DNA from: Petrolisthes cinctipes
Taxonomy: Eukaryota; Arthropoda; Malacostraca; Decapoda; Porcellanidae
Reading direction: 5' to 3'
NCBI GenBank assembly: GCA_033782935.1
Contig: JAWQEG010000717.1
Location: 1,798,001-1,862,000, forward strand
DNA: 64,000 nucleotides
Of this stretch, positions 14,362 through 26,620 are shown in pieces. A program made the position numbers and the translations under genes. Numbering within the stretch: position 1 is the first letter of the stretch; each line of letters opens with the position of its first letter. The notes beneath the pieces are model-generated. The model saw nothing but the letters and a program-made list of their open reading frames with translations. It had not been told where the DNA came from and searched no databases.

Positions 14362-15945
14362 TCCCAGAAGCGATCTGTACATGCATACTCAGTGCTTGAG
14401 TATTTTCAAAATACAGGCCCAAAACATGCTGAAAATCGATATTTCAGGTGCCCAAAGTCAATATGTGTATGCATCTTCTGTAACCGTTTATATCCCAAAT
14501 TCAGGCTCAAAACACCCGAACATTCGATATTTTTGTATCCCAGAAGTGATGTGTACATGCCTACTCCGTGTTAGAGTATTTTCGTAATATAGGCCTAAAA
14601 CATGCTGAAAATCGATATTTCAGGTGCCCAAAGTCTATATGTGCATGCATCTTCTGTACCCGTTTATTTCTCAAATTCAGGCTCAAAACACCCGAAAATT
14701 CGGTATTTTTGGGTCCCAAAAGCGATCTGTACATGCCTACTCTTTGCTATTATGTTTTTAATATACAGACCCAAAACATGCTAAAAATCGATATTTTGAG
14801 TGCCCAAAGCCAATATGTGCATGCATCTTCTGTACCCGTTTATATCTCAATTTCATGCTAAAAACACCCAAAAATTCGATATTTTTGAGTCCCAGAAGCG
14901 ATCTGTACATGCCTACTGCGTGTTAGAGTATTTTCAAAATACATGCCCAAAACATGCTGAAAATCGATATATCAGGTGCCCAAAGTCTATATGTGCATGC
15001 ATCTTCAGTACCCGTTTATATCTCAAATTCTGGCTCAAAACACCCGAAAATTCGATATTTTTTGGTCCCAGAAGCGATCTGTACAAGCCTACTCCGTGTT
15101 AGAGTATTTTCAAAATACAGGCCCAAAACATGCTCAAAATCGATATTTTGGGTGAACAAAGTCTATATGTGCATGCATCTTCTGTACCCGTTTATTTCTC
15201 AAATTCAGGCTCAAAACACCCGAAAATTCGGTATTTTTGGGTCCCAAAAGCGATCTGTACATGCCTACTCCTTGCTATTATATATTCAAGATACAGACCC
15301 AAAACATGCTAAAAATCGATATTTTGAGTGCCCAAAGTCAATATGTGCATGCATCTTCTGTACCCGTTTATATCTCAAATTCCTGCTAAAAACACCCAAA
15401 AATTCGATATTTTTGAGTCCCAGAAGCGATCTGTACATGCCTACTGCGTGATAGAGTAGTTTCAAAAGACAGGCCCAAAACATGCTGAAAATTGATATTT
15501 CAGGTGCGCAAAGTCAATATGTGTATGCATCTTCTGTACCCGTTTATATCACAAATTCAGGCTCAAAATACTCTAAACATCGATATTTTTGTGTCCCAGA
15601 AGTGATCTGTACATGCCTACTCAGTGCTAGAATATTTTCAAAATATAGGCCCAAAACATGCTAAAAATCGATATTTTGGGTGCCCAAAGTCAATATGTGC
15701 ATGTATCTTCTGTACCCGTTTATATCTCAAATTCATGCTCAAAACACCCGAAAATTCGATATTTTTGTGTCCCAGAAGCGATCTGTACTTGACTACTCAG
15801 TGCTATAATATTTTCAAAAAATAGGCTCAAAACATTCTAATAATCGATATTATAGGTGCCCAAAGTCGATATGTGCATTCATCTTCTGTACCCGTTTATA
15901 TCTCAAATTCATGCTCAGAACACCCGGAAATTCAATATTTTTGGG
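14362..15945. repeat. 9-monomer HOR, tandem copy 1 (1584 bp)
   Basis: This copy is followed directly by 15,946-17,529 at an offset of exactly 1584 bp (9 x 176). Differences I could find by eye are few, for example CATGCCC versus CAGGCCC (14,943/16,527), TATATTC versus TATCTTC (15,281/16,865), AAGACA versus AACACA (15,467/17,051) and GTCCCAG versus GTCACAG (15,772/17,356). This is one of the youngest duplications in the left domain. Confidence 0.85.
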
Positions 15946-17529
15946 TCCCAGAAGCGATCTGTACATGCATACTCAGTGCTTGAGTATTTTCAAAATACAG
16001 GCCCAAAACATGCTGAAAATCGATATTTCAGGTGCCCAAAGTCAATATGTGTATGCATCTTCTGTAACCGTTTATATCCCAAATTCAGGCTCAAAACACC
16101 CGAACATTCGATATTTTTGTATCCCAGAAGTGATGTGTACATGCCTACTCCGTGTTAGAGTATTTTCGTAATATAGGCCTAAAACATGCTGAAAATCGAT
16201 ATTTCAGGTGCCCAAAGTCTATATGTGCATGCATCTTCTGTACCCGTTTATTTCTCAAATTCAGGCTCAAAACACCCGAAAATTCGGTATTTTTGGGTCC
16301 CAAAAGCGATCTGTACATGCCTACTCTTTGCTATTATGTTTTTAATATACAGACCCAAAACATGCTAAAAATCGATATTTTGAGTGCCCAAAGCCAATAT
16401 GTGCATGCATCTTCTGTACCCGTTTATATCTCAATTTCATGCTAAAAACACCCAAAAATTCGATATTTTTGAGTCCCAGAAGCGATCTGTACATGCCTAC
16501 TGCGTGTTAGAGTATTTTCAAAATACAGGCCCAAAACATGCTGAAAATCGATATATCAGGTGCCCAAAGTCTATATGTGCATGCATCTTCAGTACCCGTT
16601 TATATCTCAAATTCTGGCTCAAAACACCCGAAAATTCGATATTTTTTGGTCCCAGAAGCGATCTGTACAAGCCTACTCCGTGTTAGAGTATTTTCAAAAT
16701 ACAGGCCCAAAACATGCTCAAAATCGATATTTTGGGTGAACAAAGTCTATATGTGCATGCATCTTCTGTACCCGTTTATTTCTCAAATTCAGGCTCAAAA
16801 CACCCGAAAATTCGGTATTTTTGGGTCCCAAAAGCGATCTGTACATGCCTACTCCTTGCTATTATATCTTCAAGATACAGACCCAAAACATGCTAAAAAT
16901 CGATATTTTGAGTGCCCAAAGTCAATATGTGCATGCATCTTCTGTACCCGTTTATATCTCAAATTCCTGCTAAAAACACCCAAAAATTCGATATTTTTGA
17001 GTCCCAGAAGCGATCTGTACATGCCTACTGCGTGATAGAGTAGTTTCAAAACACAGGCCCAAAACATGCTGAAAATTGATATTTCAGGTGCGCAAAGTCA
17101 ATATGTGTATGCATCTTCTGTACCCGTTTATATCACAAATTCAGGCTCAAAATACTCTAAACATCGATATTTTTGTGTCCCAGAAGTGATCTGTACATGC
17201 CTACTCAGTGCTAGAATATTTTCAAAATATAGGCCCAAAACATGCTAAAAATCGATATTTTGGGTGCCCAAAGTCAATATGTGCATGTATCTTCTGTACC
17301 CGTTTATATCTCAAATTCATGCTCAAAACACCCGAAAATTCGATATTTTTGTGTCACAGAAGCGATCTGTACTTGACTACTCAGTGCTATAATATTTTCA
17401 AAAAATAGGCTCAAAACATTCTAATAATCGATATTATAGGTGCCCAAAGTCGATATGTGCATTCATCTTCTGTACCCGTTTATATCTCAAATTCATGCTC
17501 AGAACACCCGGAAATTCAATATTTTTGGG
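15946..17529. repeat. 9-monomer HOR, tandem copy 2 (1584 bp)
   Basis: This is the second copy of the 1584-bp unit. The join is visible near 15,946, where a GGGTCCC context switches to the TGCATACTCAGTGCTTGAG monomer that begins the unit. At the far end (about 17,530) the sequence returns to the CTACTCAGTGCTAGAGTATTTTG monomer found after the single copy near 11,740. Confidence 0.85.
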
Positions 17530-19144
17530 TCCCAGAAGCGATCTGTAAATGCCTACTCAGTGCTAGAGTATTTTGAAAATACAGGCCTAAAACATGCTGA
17601 AAATCGATTTTTCTGGTGCCCAAAGTCAATATGTGTATGCATCTTCTGTACCCGTTTATATCCCAAATTCAGGCTCAAACCACCCGAAAATTCGATGTTT
17701 TTGGGTCCCAAAAGTGATCTGTACATGCCTACTCAGTGCTAGAATATTTTTGTAATATAGGCGAAAAACATGCTAAGAATCGATATTTTGGGTGCCCAAA
17801 GTAGATATGTGCATGCATCTTCTGTACCCGTTTATATCTCAAAATTAGGCTCAAAACAACCGGAAATTCAATATTTTTGGGTCCCAGAAGCGATCTGTAC
17901 ATGCCTAATCAGTGCTAGAATGCTTTCAAAATACAAGCCCAAAACATGCTAAAAATCGATATTTTAAGTATCCAAAGTCGACATGTGCATGCATCTACTG
18001 TACCCGTTTATATATCAAATTCAGGCTCAAAACACCCGAAAATTCGATATTTTTTGGTCCCAGAAGCGATCTGTACATGCCTACTCCGTGTTAGAGTATT
18101 TTCAAGACACAGACCCAAAACATGCTCAAAATCGATATTTTGGGTGCCCAAAGTCTATATGTGCATGCATCTTCTGTACCCGTTTATTTTTCAAATTCAG
18201 GCTCAAAACACCCCGAAAATTCGGTATTTTTGGGTCCCAAAAGCGATCTGTACATGCCTACTCCTTGCTATTATGTTTTTAATATACAGACCCAAAACAT
18301 GCTAAAAATCGATATTTTGAGTGCCCATTGCCAATATGTGCATGCATCTTCTGTACCCGTTTATATCTCAATTTCATGCTAAAAACACCCAAAAATTCGA
18401 TATTTTTGAGTCCCAGAAGCGATCTGTACATGCCTACTGCGTGTTAGAGTATTTTCAAAATACAGGCCCAAAACATGCTGAAAATCGATATATCAGGTGC
18501 CCAAAGTCTATATGTGCATGCATCTTCAGTACCCGTTTATATCTCAAATTCAAGCTCAAAACACCTGAAAATTCGATATTTTTTGGTCCCAGAAGCGATC
18601 TGTACATGCCTACTCCGTGTTAGAGTATTTTCAAAATACAGGCCCAAAACATGCTCAAAATCGATATTTTGGGTGCCCAAAGTCTATATGTGCATGCATC
18701 TTCTGTACCCGTTTATTTCTCAAATTCAGGCTCAAAACACCCGAAAATTCGGTATTTTTGGGTCCCAAAAGCGATCTGTACATGCCTACTCCTTGCTATT
18801 ATGTCTTCAAGATACAGACCCAAAACATGTTAAAAATCGATATTTTGAGTGCCCAAAGTCGAAATGTGCATGTATCTTCTGTACCCGTTTATATCTCAAA
18901 TTCAGGCTCAAAACACCCGAAAATTCGATATTTTTGTGTCCCAGAAGCGATCTGTACTTGCATACTCAGTGCTAGAGTATTTTCAAAATACAGGCCCAAA
19001 ACATGCTGAAAATCGATATTTCAGGTGCCCAAAGTCAATATGTGTATGCATCTTCTGTAACCGTTTATATCCCAAATTCAGGCTCAAAACACCCGAACAT
19101 TCGATATTTTTGTATCCCAGAAGTGATGTGTACATGCCTACTTA

Positions 19145-20728
19145 GTGCTACAATGGTTTCAAAATATAGGCTCAAAACATGCTAAAAATCGATATTTTAG
19201 GTGCCCAAAGTCGATATATGCATGCATCTTCTGTACCCGTTTATATCTCAAAATTAGGCTCAAAACAACCGGAAATTCAATATTTTTGGGTCCCAGAAGC
19301 GATCTTTACATGCCTAATCAGTGCTAGAATGCTTTCAAAATACAGGCCCAAAACATGCTAAAATTCGATATTTTAAGTATCCAAAGTCGATATGTGCATG
19401 CATCTTCTGTACCCGTTTATATATCAAATTCAGGCTCAAAACACCCGAAAATTCGATATTTTTTGGTCCCAGAAGCGATTAGTACATGCCTTTTCCGTGT
19501 TAGAGAATTTTCAAGATACAGGCCCAAACCATGCTAAAAATCGATATTTTAGGTGCCCAAAGTCTATATGTACATGCATCTTCAGTACCCGTTTATATCT
19601 CAAATTCAGGCTCAAAACACCCGAAAATTCGATATTTTTTGGTCCCAGAAGTGATCTGTACATGCCTACTCCGTGTTAGAGTATTTTCAAGACACAGACC
19701 CAAAACATGCTCAAAATCGATGTTTTGGGTGCCCAATGTCTATATGTGCATGCATCTTCTGTACCCGTTTATTTCTCAAATTCAGGCTCAAAACACCCGA
19801 AAATTCGGTATTTTTGGGTCCCAAAAGCGATCTGTACATACTTACTCCTTGCTATTATGTTTTTAATATACAGACCCAAAACATGCTAAAAATCAATATT
19901 TTGAGTGCCCAAAACCAATATGTGCATGCATCTTCTGTACCCGTTTATATCTCAATTTCATGCTAAAAACACCCAAAAATTCGATATTTTTGAGTCCCAG
20001 AAGCTATCTGTACATGCCTACTTCGTGTTAGAGTATTTTCAAAATACAGGCCCAAAACATGCTGAAAATCGATATATCAGGTGCCCAAAGTCTATATGTG
20101 CATGCATCTTCAGTACCCGTTTATATCTCAAATTCAGGCTCAAAACACCCGAAAATTCGATATTTTTTGGTCCCAGAAGCGATCTGTACATGCCTACTCC
20201 GTGTTAGAGTATTTTCAAAATACAGGACCAAAACATGCTCAAAATCGATATTTTGGGTGCACAAAGTCTATATGTGCATGCATCTTCTGTACCCGTTTAT
20301 TTCTCAAATTCAGGCTCAAAACACCCGAAAATTCGGTATTTTTGGGTCCCAAAAGCGATCTGTACATGCCTACTCCTTGCTATTATGTCTTCAAGATACA
20401 GACCCAAAACATGCTAAAAATCGATATTTTGAGTGCCCAAAGTCAATATGTGCATGCATCTTCTGTACCCGTTTATATCTCAAATTCATGCTAAAAACAC
20501 CCAAAAATTCGATATTTTTGAGTCCCAGAAGCGATCTGTACATGCCTACTGCGTGATAGAGTAGTTTCAAAATACAGGCCCAAAACATGCTGAAAATTGA
20601 TATTTCAGGTGCGCAAAGTCAATATGAGAATGCATCTTCTGTACCCGTTTATATCCCAAATTCAGGCTCAAAATACACGAAACATCGATATTTTTGTGTC
20701 CCAGAAGTGATGTGTACATGCCTACTTA
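19145..20728. repeat. HOR copy with nine monomers (types 1-9)
   Basis: The unit starts with CTTAGTGCTACAATGG and contains, in order, nine monomer types starting near 19145, 19321, 19497, 19673, 19849, 20025, 20201, 20377 and 20553. Type marks are 2 CTAATCAG, 3 CTTTTCCGTG, 4 AAGACACAGACCC, 5 TATTATGTTTTTAATATAC, 6 GATATATCAGG, 7 GGTGCACAAAG, 8 TATTATGTCTTCAAG and 9 GTGATAGAGTAG. It is followed by a seven-monomer and then a six-monomer version of the same unit. Confidence 0.85.
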
Positions 20729-21960
20729 GTGCTACAATGGTTTCAAAATATAGGCTCAAAACATGCTAAAAATCGATATTTTAGGTGCCCAAAGTCGATA
20801 TATGCATGCATCTTCTGTACCCGTTTATATCTCAAAATTAGGCTCAAAACAACCGGAAATTCAATATTTTTGGGTCCCAGAAGCGATCTTTACATGCCTA
20901 ATCAGTGCTAGAATGCTTTCAAAATACAGGCCCAAAACATGCTAAAATTCGATATTTTAAGTATCCAAAGTCGATATGTGCATGCATCTTCTGTACCCGT
21001 TTATATATCAAATTCAGGCTCAAAACACCCGAAAATTCGATATTTTTTGGTCCCAGAAGCGATTAGTACATGCCTTTTCCGTGTTAGAGAATTTTCAAGA
21101 TACAGGCCCAAACCATGCTAAAAATCGATATTTTAGGTGCCCAAAGTCTATATGTACATGCATCTTCAGTACCCGTTTATATCTCAAATTCAGGCTCAAA
21201 ACACCCGAAAATTCGATATTTTTTGGTCCCAGAAGTGATCTGTACATGCCTACTGCGTGTTAGAGTATTTTCAAGACACAGACCCAAAACATGCTCAAAA
21301 TCGATGTTTTGGGTGCCCAAAGTCTATATGTTCATGCATCTTCAGTACCCGTTTATATCTCAAATTCAGGCTCAAAACACCCGAAAATTCGATATTTTTT
21401 GGTCCCAGAAGCGATCTGTACATGCCTACTCCGTGTTAGAGTATTTTCAAAATACAGGCCCAAAACATGCTCAAAATCGATATTTTGGGTGCACAAAGTC
21501 TATATGTGCATGCATCTTCTGTACCCGTTTATTTCTCAAATTCAGGCTCAAAACACCCGAAAATTCGGTATTTTTGGGTCCCAAAAGCGATCTGTACATG
21601 CCTACTCCTTGCTATTATGTCTTCAAGATACAGACCCAAAACATGCTAAAAATCGATATTTTGAGTGCCCAAAGTCAATATGTGCATGCATCTTCTGTAC
21701 CCGTTTATATCTCAAATTCATGCTAAAAACACCCAAAAATTCGATATTTTTGAGTCCCAGAAGCGATCTGTACATGCCTACTGCGTGATAGAGTAGTTTC
21801 AAAATACAGGCCCAAAACATGCTGAAAATTGATATTTCAGGTGCGCAAAGTCAATATGAGAATGCATCTTCTGTACCCGTTTATATCCCAAATTCAGGCT
21901 CAAAATACTTGAAACATCGATATTTTTGTGTCCCAGAAGTGATCTGTAGATGCCTACTTA
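20729..21960. repeat. HOR copy with seven monomers (types 5 and 6 lost)
   Basis: This is the same unit as 19145-20728, starting again with CTTAGTGCTACAATGG, but 1232 bp long. Its order is 1, 2, 3, 4/6 hybrid, 7, 8, 9. The hybrid monomer (21,257-21,432) has the GATGTTTTGGGT start of type 4 and, from about 21,343, the TTCAGTACCC and TTTTTTGGTCCC marks of type 6. The exchange point lies between about 21,314 and 21,343. Confidence 0.85.
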
Positions 21961-23016
21961 GTGCTACAATGGTTTCAAAATATAGGCTCAAAACATGCTA
22001 AAAATCGATATTTTAGGTGCCCAAAGTCGATATATGCATGCATCTTCTGTACCCGTTTATATCTCAAAATTAGGCTCAAAACAACCGGAAATTCAATATT
22101 TTTGGGTCCCAGAAGCGATCTGTACATGCCTAATCAGTGCTAGAATGCTTTCAAAATACAGGCCCAAAACATGCTAAAAATCGATATTTTAAGTATCCAA
22201 AGTCGATATGTGCATGCATCTTCTGTACCCGTTTATATATCAAATTCAGGCTCAAAACACCCGAAAATTCGATATTTTTTGGTCCCAGAAGCGATTAGCA
22301 CATGCCTTTTCCGTGTTAGAGAATTTTCAAGATACAGGCCCAAACCATGCTAAAAATCGATATTTTAGGTGCCCAAAGTCTATATGTACATGCATCTTCA
22401 GTACCCGTTTATATCTCAAATTCAGGCTCAAAACACCCGAAAATTCGATATTTTTTGGTCCCAGAAGCGATCTGTACATGCCTACTCCGTGTTAGAGTAT
22501 TTTCAAGACACAGACCCAAAACATGCTCAAAATCGATATTTTGGGTGCACAAAGTCTATATGTGCATGCATCTTCTGTACCCGTTTATTTCTCAAATTCA
22601 GGCTCAAAACACCCGAAAATTCGGTATTTTTGGGTCCCAAAAGCGATCTGTACATGCCTACTCCTTGCTATTATGTCTTCAAGATACAGACCCAAAACAT
22701 GCTAAAAATCGATATTTTGAGTGCCCAAAGTCAATATGTGCATGCATCTTCTGTACCCGTTTATATCTCAAATTCATGCTAAAAACACCCAAAAATTCGA
22801 TATTTTTGAGTCCCAGAAGCGACTTGTACATGCCTACTGCGTGATAGAGTAGTTTCAAAATACTGGCCCAAAACATGCTGAAAATTGATATTTCAGGTGC
22901 GCAAAGTCAATATGTGAATGCATCTTCTGTACCCGTTTATATCCCAAATTCAGGCTCAAAATACTCGAAACATCGATATTTTTGTGTCCCAGAAGTGATC
23001 TGTACATGCCTACTTA
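21961..23016. repeat. HOR copy with six monomers (types 5-7 lost)
   Basis: This is a 1056-bp version of the same unit with order 1, 2, 3, 4/7 hybrid, 8, 9. In the hybrid (22,489-22,664) the type 4 mark CAGACCC at about 22,514 is followed by the type 7 mark GTGCAC at about 22,549, so the exchange lies between them. The next unit begins with type 1 at 23,017. Confidence 0.85.
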
Positions 23017-26000
23017 GTGCTACAATGGTTTCAAAATATAGGCTCAAAACATGCTAAAAATCGATATTTTAGGTGCCCAAAGTCGATATATTCATGCATC
23101 TTCTGTACCCGTTTATATCTCAAAATTAGGCTCAAAACAAACGGAAATTCAATATTTTTGGGTCCCAGAAGCGATCTGTACATGCCTAATCAGTGCTAGA
23201 ATGCTTTCAAAATACAGGCCCAAAACATGCTAAAAATCGATATTTTAAGTATCCAAAGTCGATATGTGCATGCATCTTCAGTACCCGTTTATATCTCAAA
23301 TTCAGGCTCAAAACACCCTAAAATTCGATATTTTTTGGTCCCAGAAGTGATCTGTACATGCCTACTCCGTGTTAGAGTATTTTCAAGACACAGACCCAAA
23401 ACATGCTCAAAATCGATATTTTGGGTGCCCAAAGTCAATATGTGCATGTATCTTCTGTACCCGTTTATATCTCAAATTCAGGCTCAAAACACCCGAAAAT
23501 TCGATATTTTTGTGTCCCAGAAGCGATCTGTACTTGACTACTCAGTGCTATAATATTTTCAAAATATAGGCCCAAAACATTCTAATAATCGATATTATAG
23601 GTGCCCAAAGTCGATATGTGCATGCATCTTCTGTACCCATTTATATCTCAAATTCATGCTCAGAACACCTGAAAATTCGATATTTTTGGGTCCCAGAAGC
23701 GATCTGTACATGCCTACTGCGTGTTAGAGTATTTTCAAAATACAGGCCCAAAACATGCTAAAAATCGATATTTCAGGTGCCTAAAGTCAATATGTGTATG
23801 CATCTTCTGTACCCGTTTATATCTCAAATTCATGCTCAAAACACCCTAAAATTCGATATTTTTGTGTCCCAGAAGCGATCTGTACTTGACTACTCAGTGC
23901 TATAATATTTTCAAAATATAGGCCCAAAACATTCAAATAATCGATATTATAGGTGCTCAAAGTCGATATGTGCATGCATCTTCTGTACCCGTTTATATCT
24001 CAAATTCATGCTCAGAACACCTGAAAATTCGATATTTTTGGGTCCCAGAAGCGATCTGTACATGCCTACTCCGTGTTAGAGTATTTTCAAAATACAGGCC
24101 CAAAACATGCTGAAAATCGATATTTCAGGTGCCTAAAGTCAATATGTGTATGCATCTTCTGTACCCGTTTATATCCCAAATTCAGGCTCCAAACACCCGA
24201 AAATTCGATATTTTTGTGTCCCAGAAGCGATCTGTACATACCTACTTAGTGCTAAAATGGTTTCAAAATATAGGCTCAAAACATGCTAAAAATCGATATT
24301 TTAGGTGCCCAAAGTCGATATAAGCATGCATCTTCAGTACCCGTTTATATCTCAAAATTAGGCTCAAAACACCCGGAAATTCAATATTTTTGGGTCCCAG
24401 AAGCGATCTGTACATGCCTACTGCGTGTTAGAGTATTTTCAAAATACAGGCCCAAAACATGCTGAAAATCGATATTTCAGGTGCCTAAAGTCAATATGTG
24501 TATGCATCTTCTGTACCCGTTTATATCCCAAATTCAGGCTCAAAACACCCGAAAATTCGATATTTTTGTGTCCCAAAAGCGATCTGTACATGCCTACTTA
24601 GTGCTAAAATGGTTTCAAAATATAGGCTCAAAACATGCTAAAAATCGATATTTTAGGTGCCCAAAGTCGATATATGCATGCATCTTCAGTACCCGTTTAT
24701 ATCTCAAAATTAGGCTCAAAACACCCGGAAATTCAATATTTTTATGTCCCAGAAGCGATCTGTACATGCCTACTCAGTGCTAGAGTATTTTGAAAATGCA
24801 GGCCTAAAACATGCTGAAAATCGATATTTCTGGTGCCCAAAGTCAATATGTGTATGCATCTTCTGTACCCGTTTATATCCCAAATTCAGGCTCAAAACAC
24901 CCGAAAATTCGATGTTTTTGGGTCTCAAAAGCGATCTGTACATGCCTAATCAGTGCTAGAATATTTTTGAAATATAGGCGAAAAACATGCTAAGAATCGA
25001 TATTTTGGGTGCCCAAAGTCGATATGTGCATGCATCTTCTGTACCCGTTTATATCTCAAAATTAGGCTCAAAACAACCGGAAATTCAATATTTTTGGGTC
25101 CCAGAAGCGATCTGTACATGAGTAATCAGTGCTAGAATGCTTTCAAAATACATGCCCAAAACATGCTAAAAATCGATATTTTAAGTATCCAAAGTCGACA
25201 TGTGCATGCATCTTCAGTACCCGTTTATATATCAAATTCAGGCTCAAAACACCCGAAAATTCGATATTTTTTGGTCCCAGAAGCGATCTGTACATGCCTA
25301 CTCTGTGTTAGAGTATTTTCAAGACACAGACCCAAAACATGCTCAAAATCGATATTTTGGGTGCCCAAAGTCTATATGTGCATGCATCTTCTGTACCCGT
25401 TTATTTCTCAAATTCAGGCTCAAAACACCCCGAAAATTCGGTATTTTTGGGTCCTAAAAGCGATCTGTACATGCCTACTCCTTGCTATTATGTTTTTAAT
25501 ATACAGACCCAAAACATGCTAAAAATCGATATTTTGAGTGCCCAAAGCCAATATGTGCATGCATCTTCTGTACCCGTTTATATCTCAATTTCATGCTAAA
25601 AACACCCAAAAATTCGATATTTTTGAGTCCCAGAAGCGATCTGTACATGCCTACTGCGTGTTAGAGTATTTTCAAAATACAGGCCCAAAACATGCTGAAA
25701 ATCGATATATCAGGTGCCCAAAGTCTATATGTGCATGCATCTTCAGTACCCGTTTATATCTCAAATTCAAGCTCAAAACACCCGAAAATTCGATATTTTT
25801 TGGTCCCAGAAGCGATCTGTACATGTCTACTCCGTGTTAGAGTATTTTCAAATTACAGGCCCAAAACATGCTCAAAATCGATATTTTGGGTGCCCAAAGT
25901 CTATATGTGCATGCATCTTCTGTACCCGTTTATTTCTCAAATTCAGGCTCAAAACACCCGAAAATTCGGTATTTTTGGGTCCCAAAAGCGATCTGTACAT

Positions 26001-26561
26001 GCCTACTCCTTGCTATTATGTCTTCAAGATACAGACCCAAAACATGCTAAAAATCGATATTTTGAGTGCCCAAAGTCGAAATGTGCATGTATCTTCTGTA
26101 CCCGTTTATATCTCAAATTCAGGCTCAAAACACCCGAAAATTCGATATTTTTGTGTCCCAGATGCGATCTGTACATGCATACTCAGTGCTAGAGTATTTT
26201 CAAAATACAGGCCAAAAACATGCTGAAAATTGATATTTCAGGTGCCCAAAGTCAATATGTGTATGCATCTTCTGTAACCGTTTATATCCCAAATTCAGGC
26301 TCAAAACACCCGAACATTCGATATTTTTGTATCCCAGAAGTGATGTGTACATGCCTACTCCGTGTTAGAGTATTTTCGTAATATAGGCCTAAAACATGCT
26401 GAAAATCGATATTTCAGGTGCCCAAAGTCTATATGTGCATGCATCTTCTGTACCCGTTTATTTCTCAAATTCAGGCTCAAAACACCCGAAAATTCGGTAT
26501 TTTTGGGTCCCAAAAGCGATCTGTACATGCCTACTCTTTGCTATTATGTTTTTAATATACA

Positions 26562-26620
26562 GACCCAAAACATGCTAAAAATCGATGTTTTTGAGTCCCA
26601 GAAGCGATCGGTACATGCCT
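26562..26620. other. Half-monomer (about 88 bp) deletion junction
   Basis: At about 26,583-26,595 the A-half start CTAAAAATCGAT runs straight into the B-half continuation GTTTTTGAGTCCCAGAAG. The intervening A-half remainder and B-half start, present in the related copy near 16,365-16,480, are missing. Block offsets change from 10,210 before the site to 10,122 after it, a loss of 88 bp, which is half of 176. The breakpoints fall in the TCGATATTTT element that both halves share. Confidence 0.8.
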
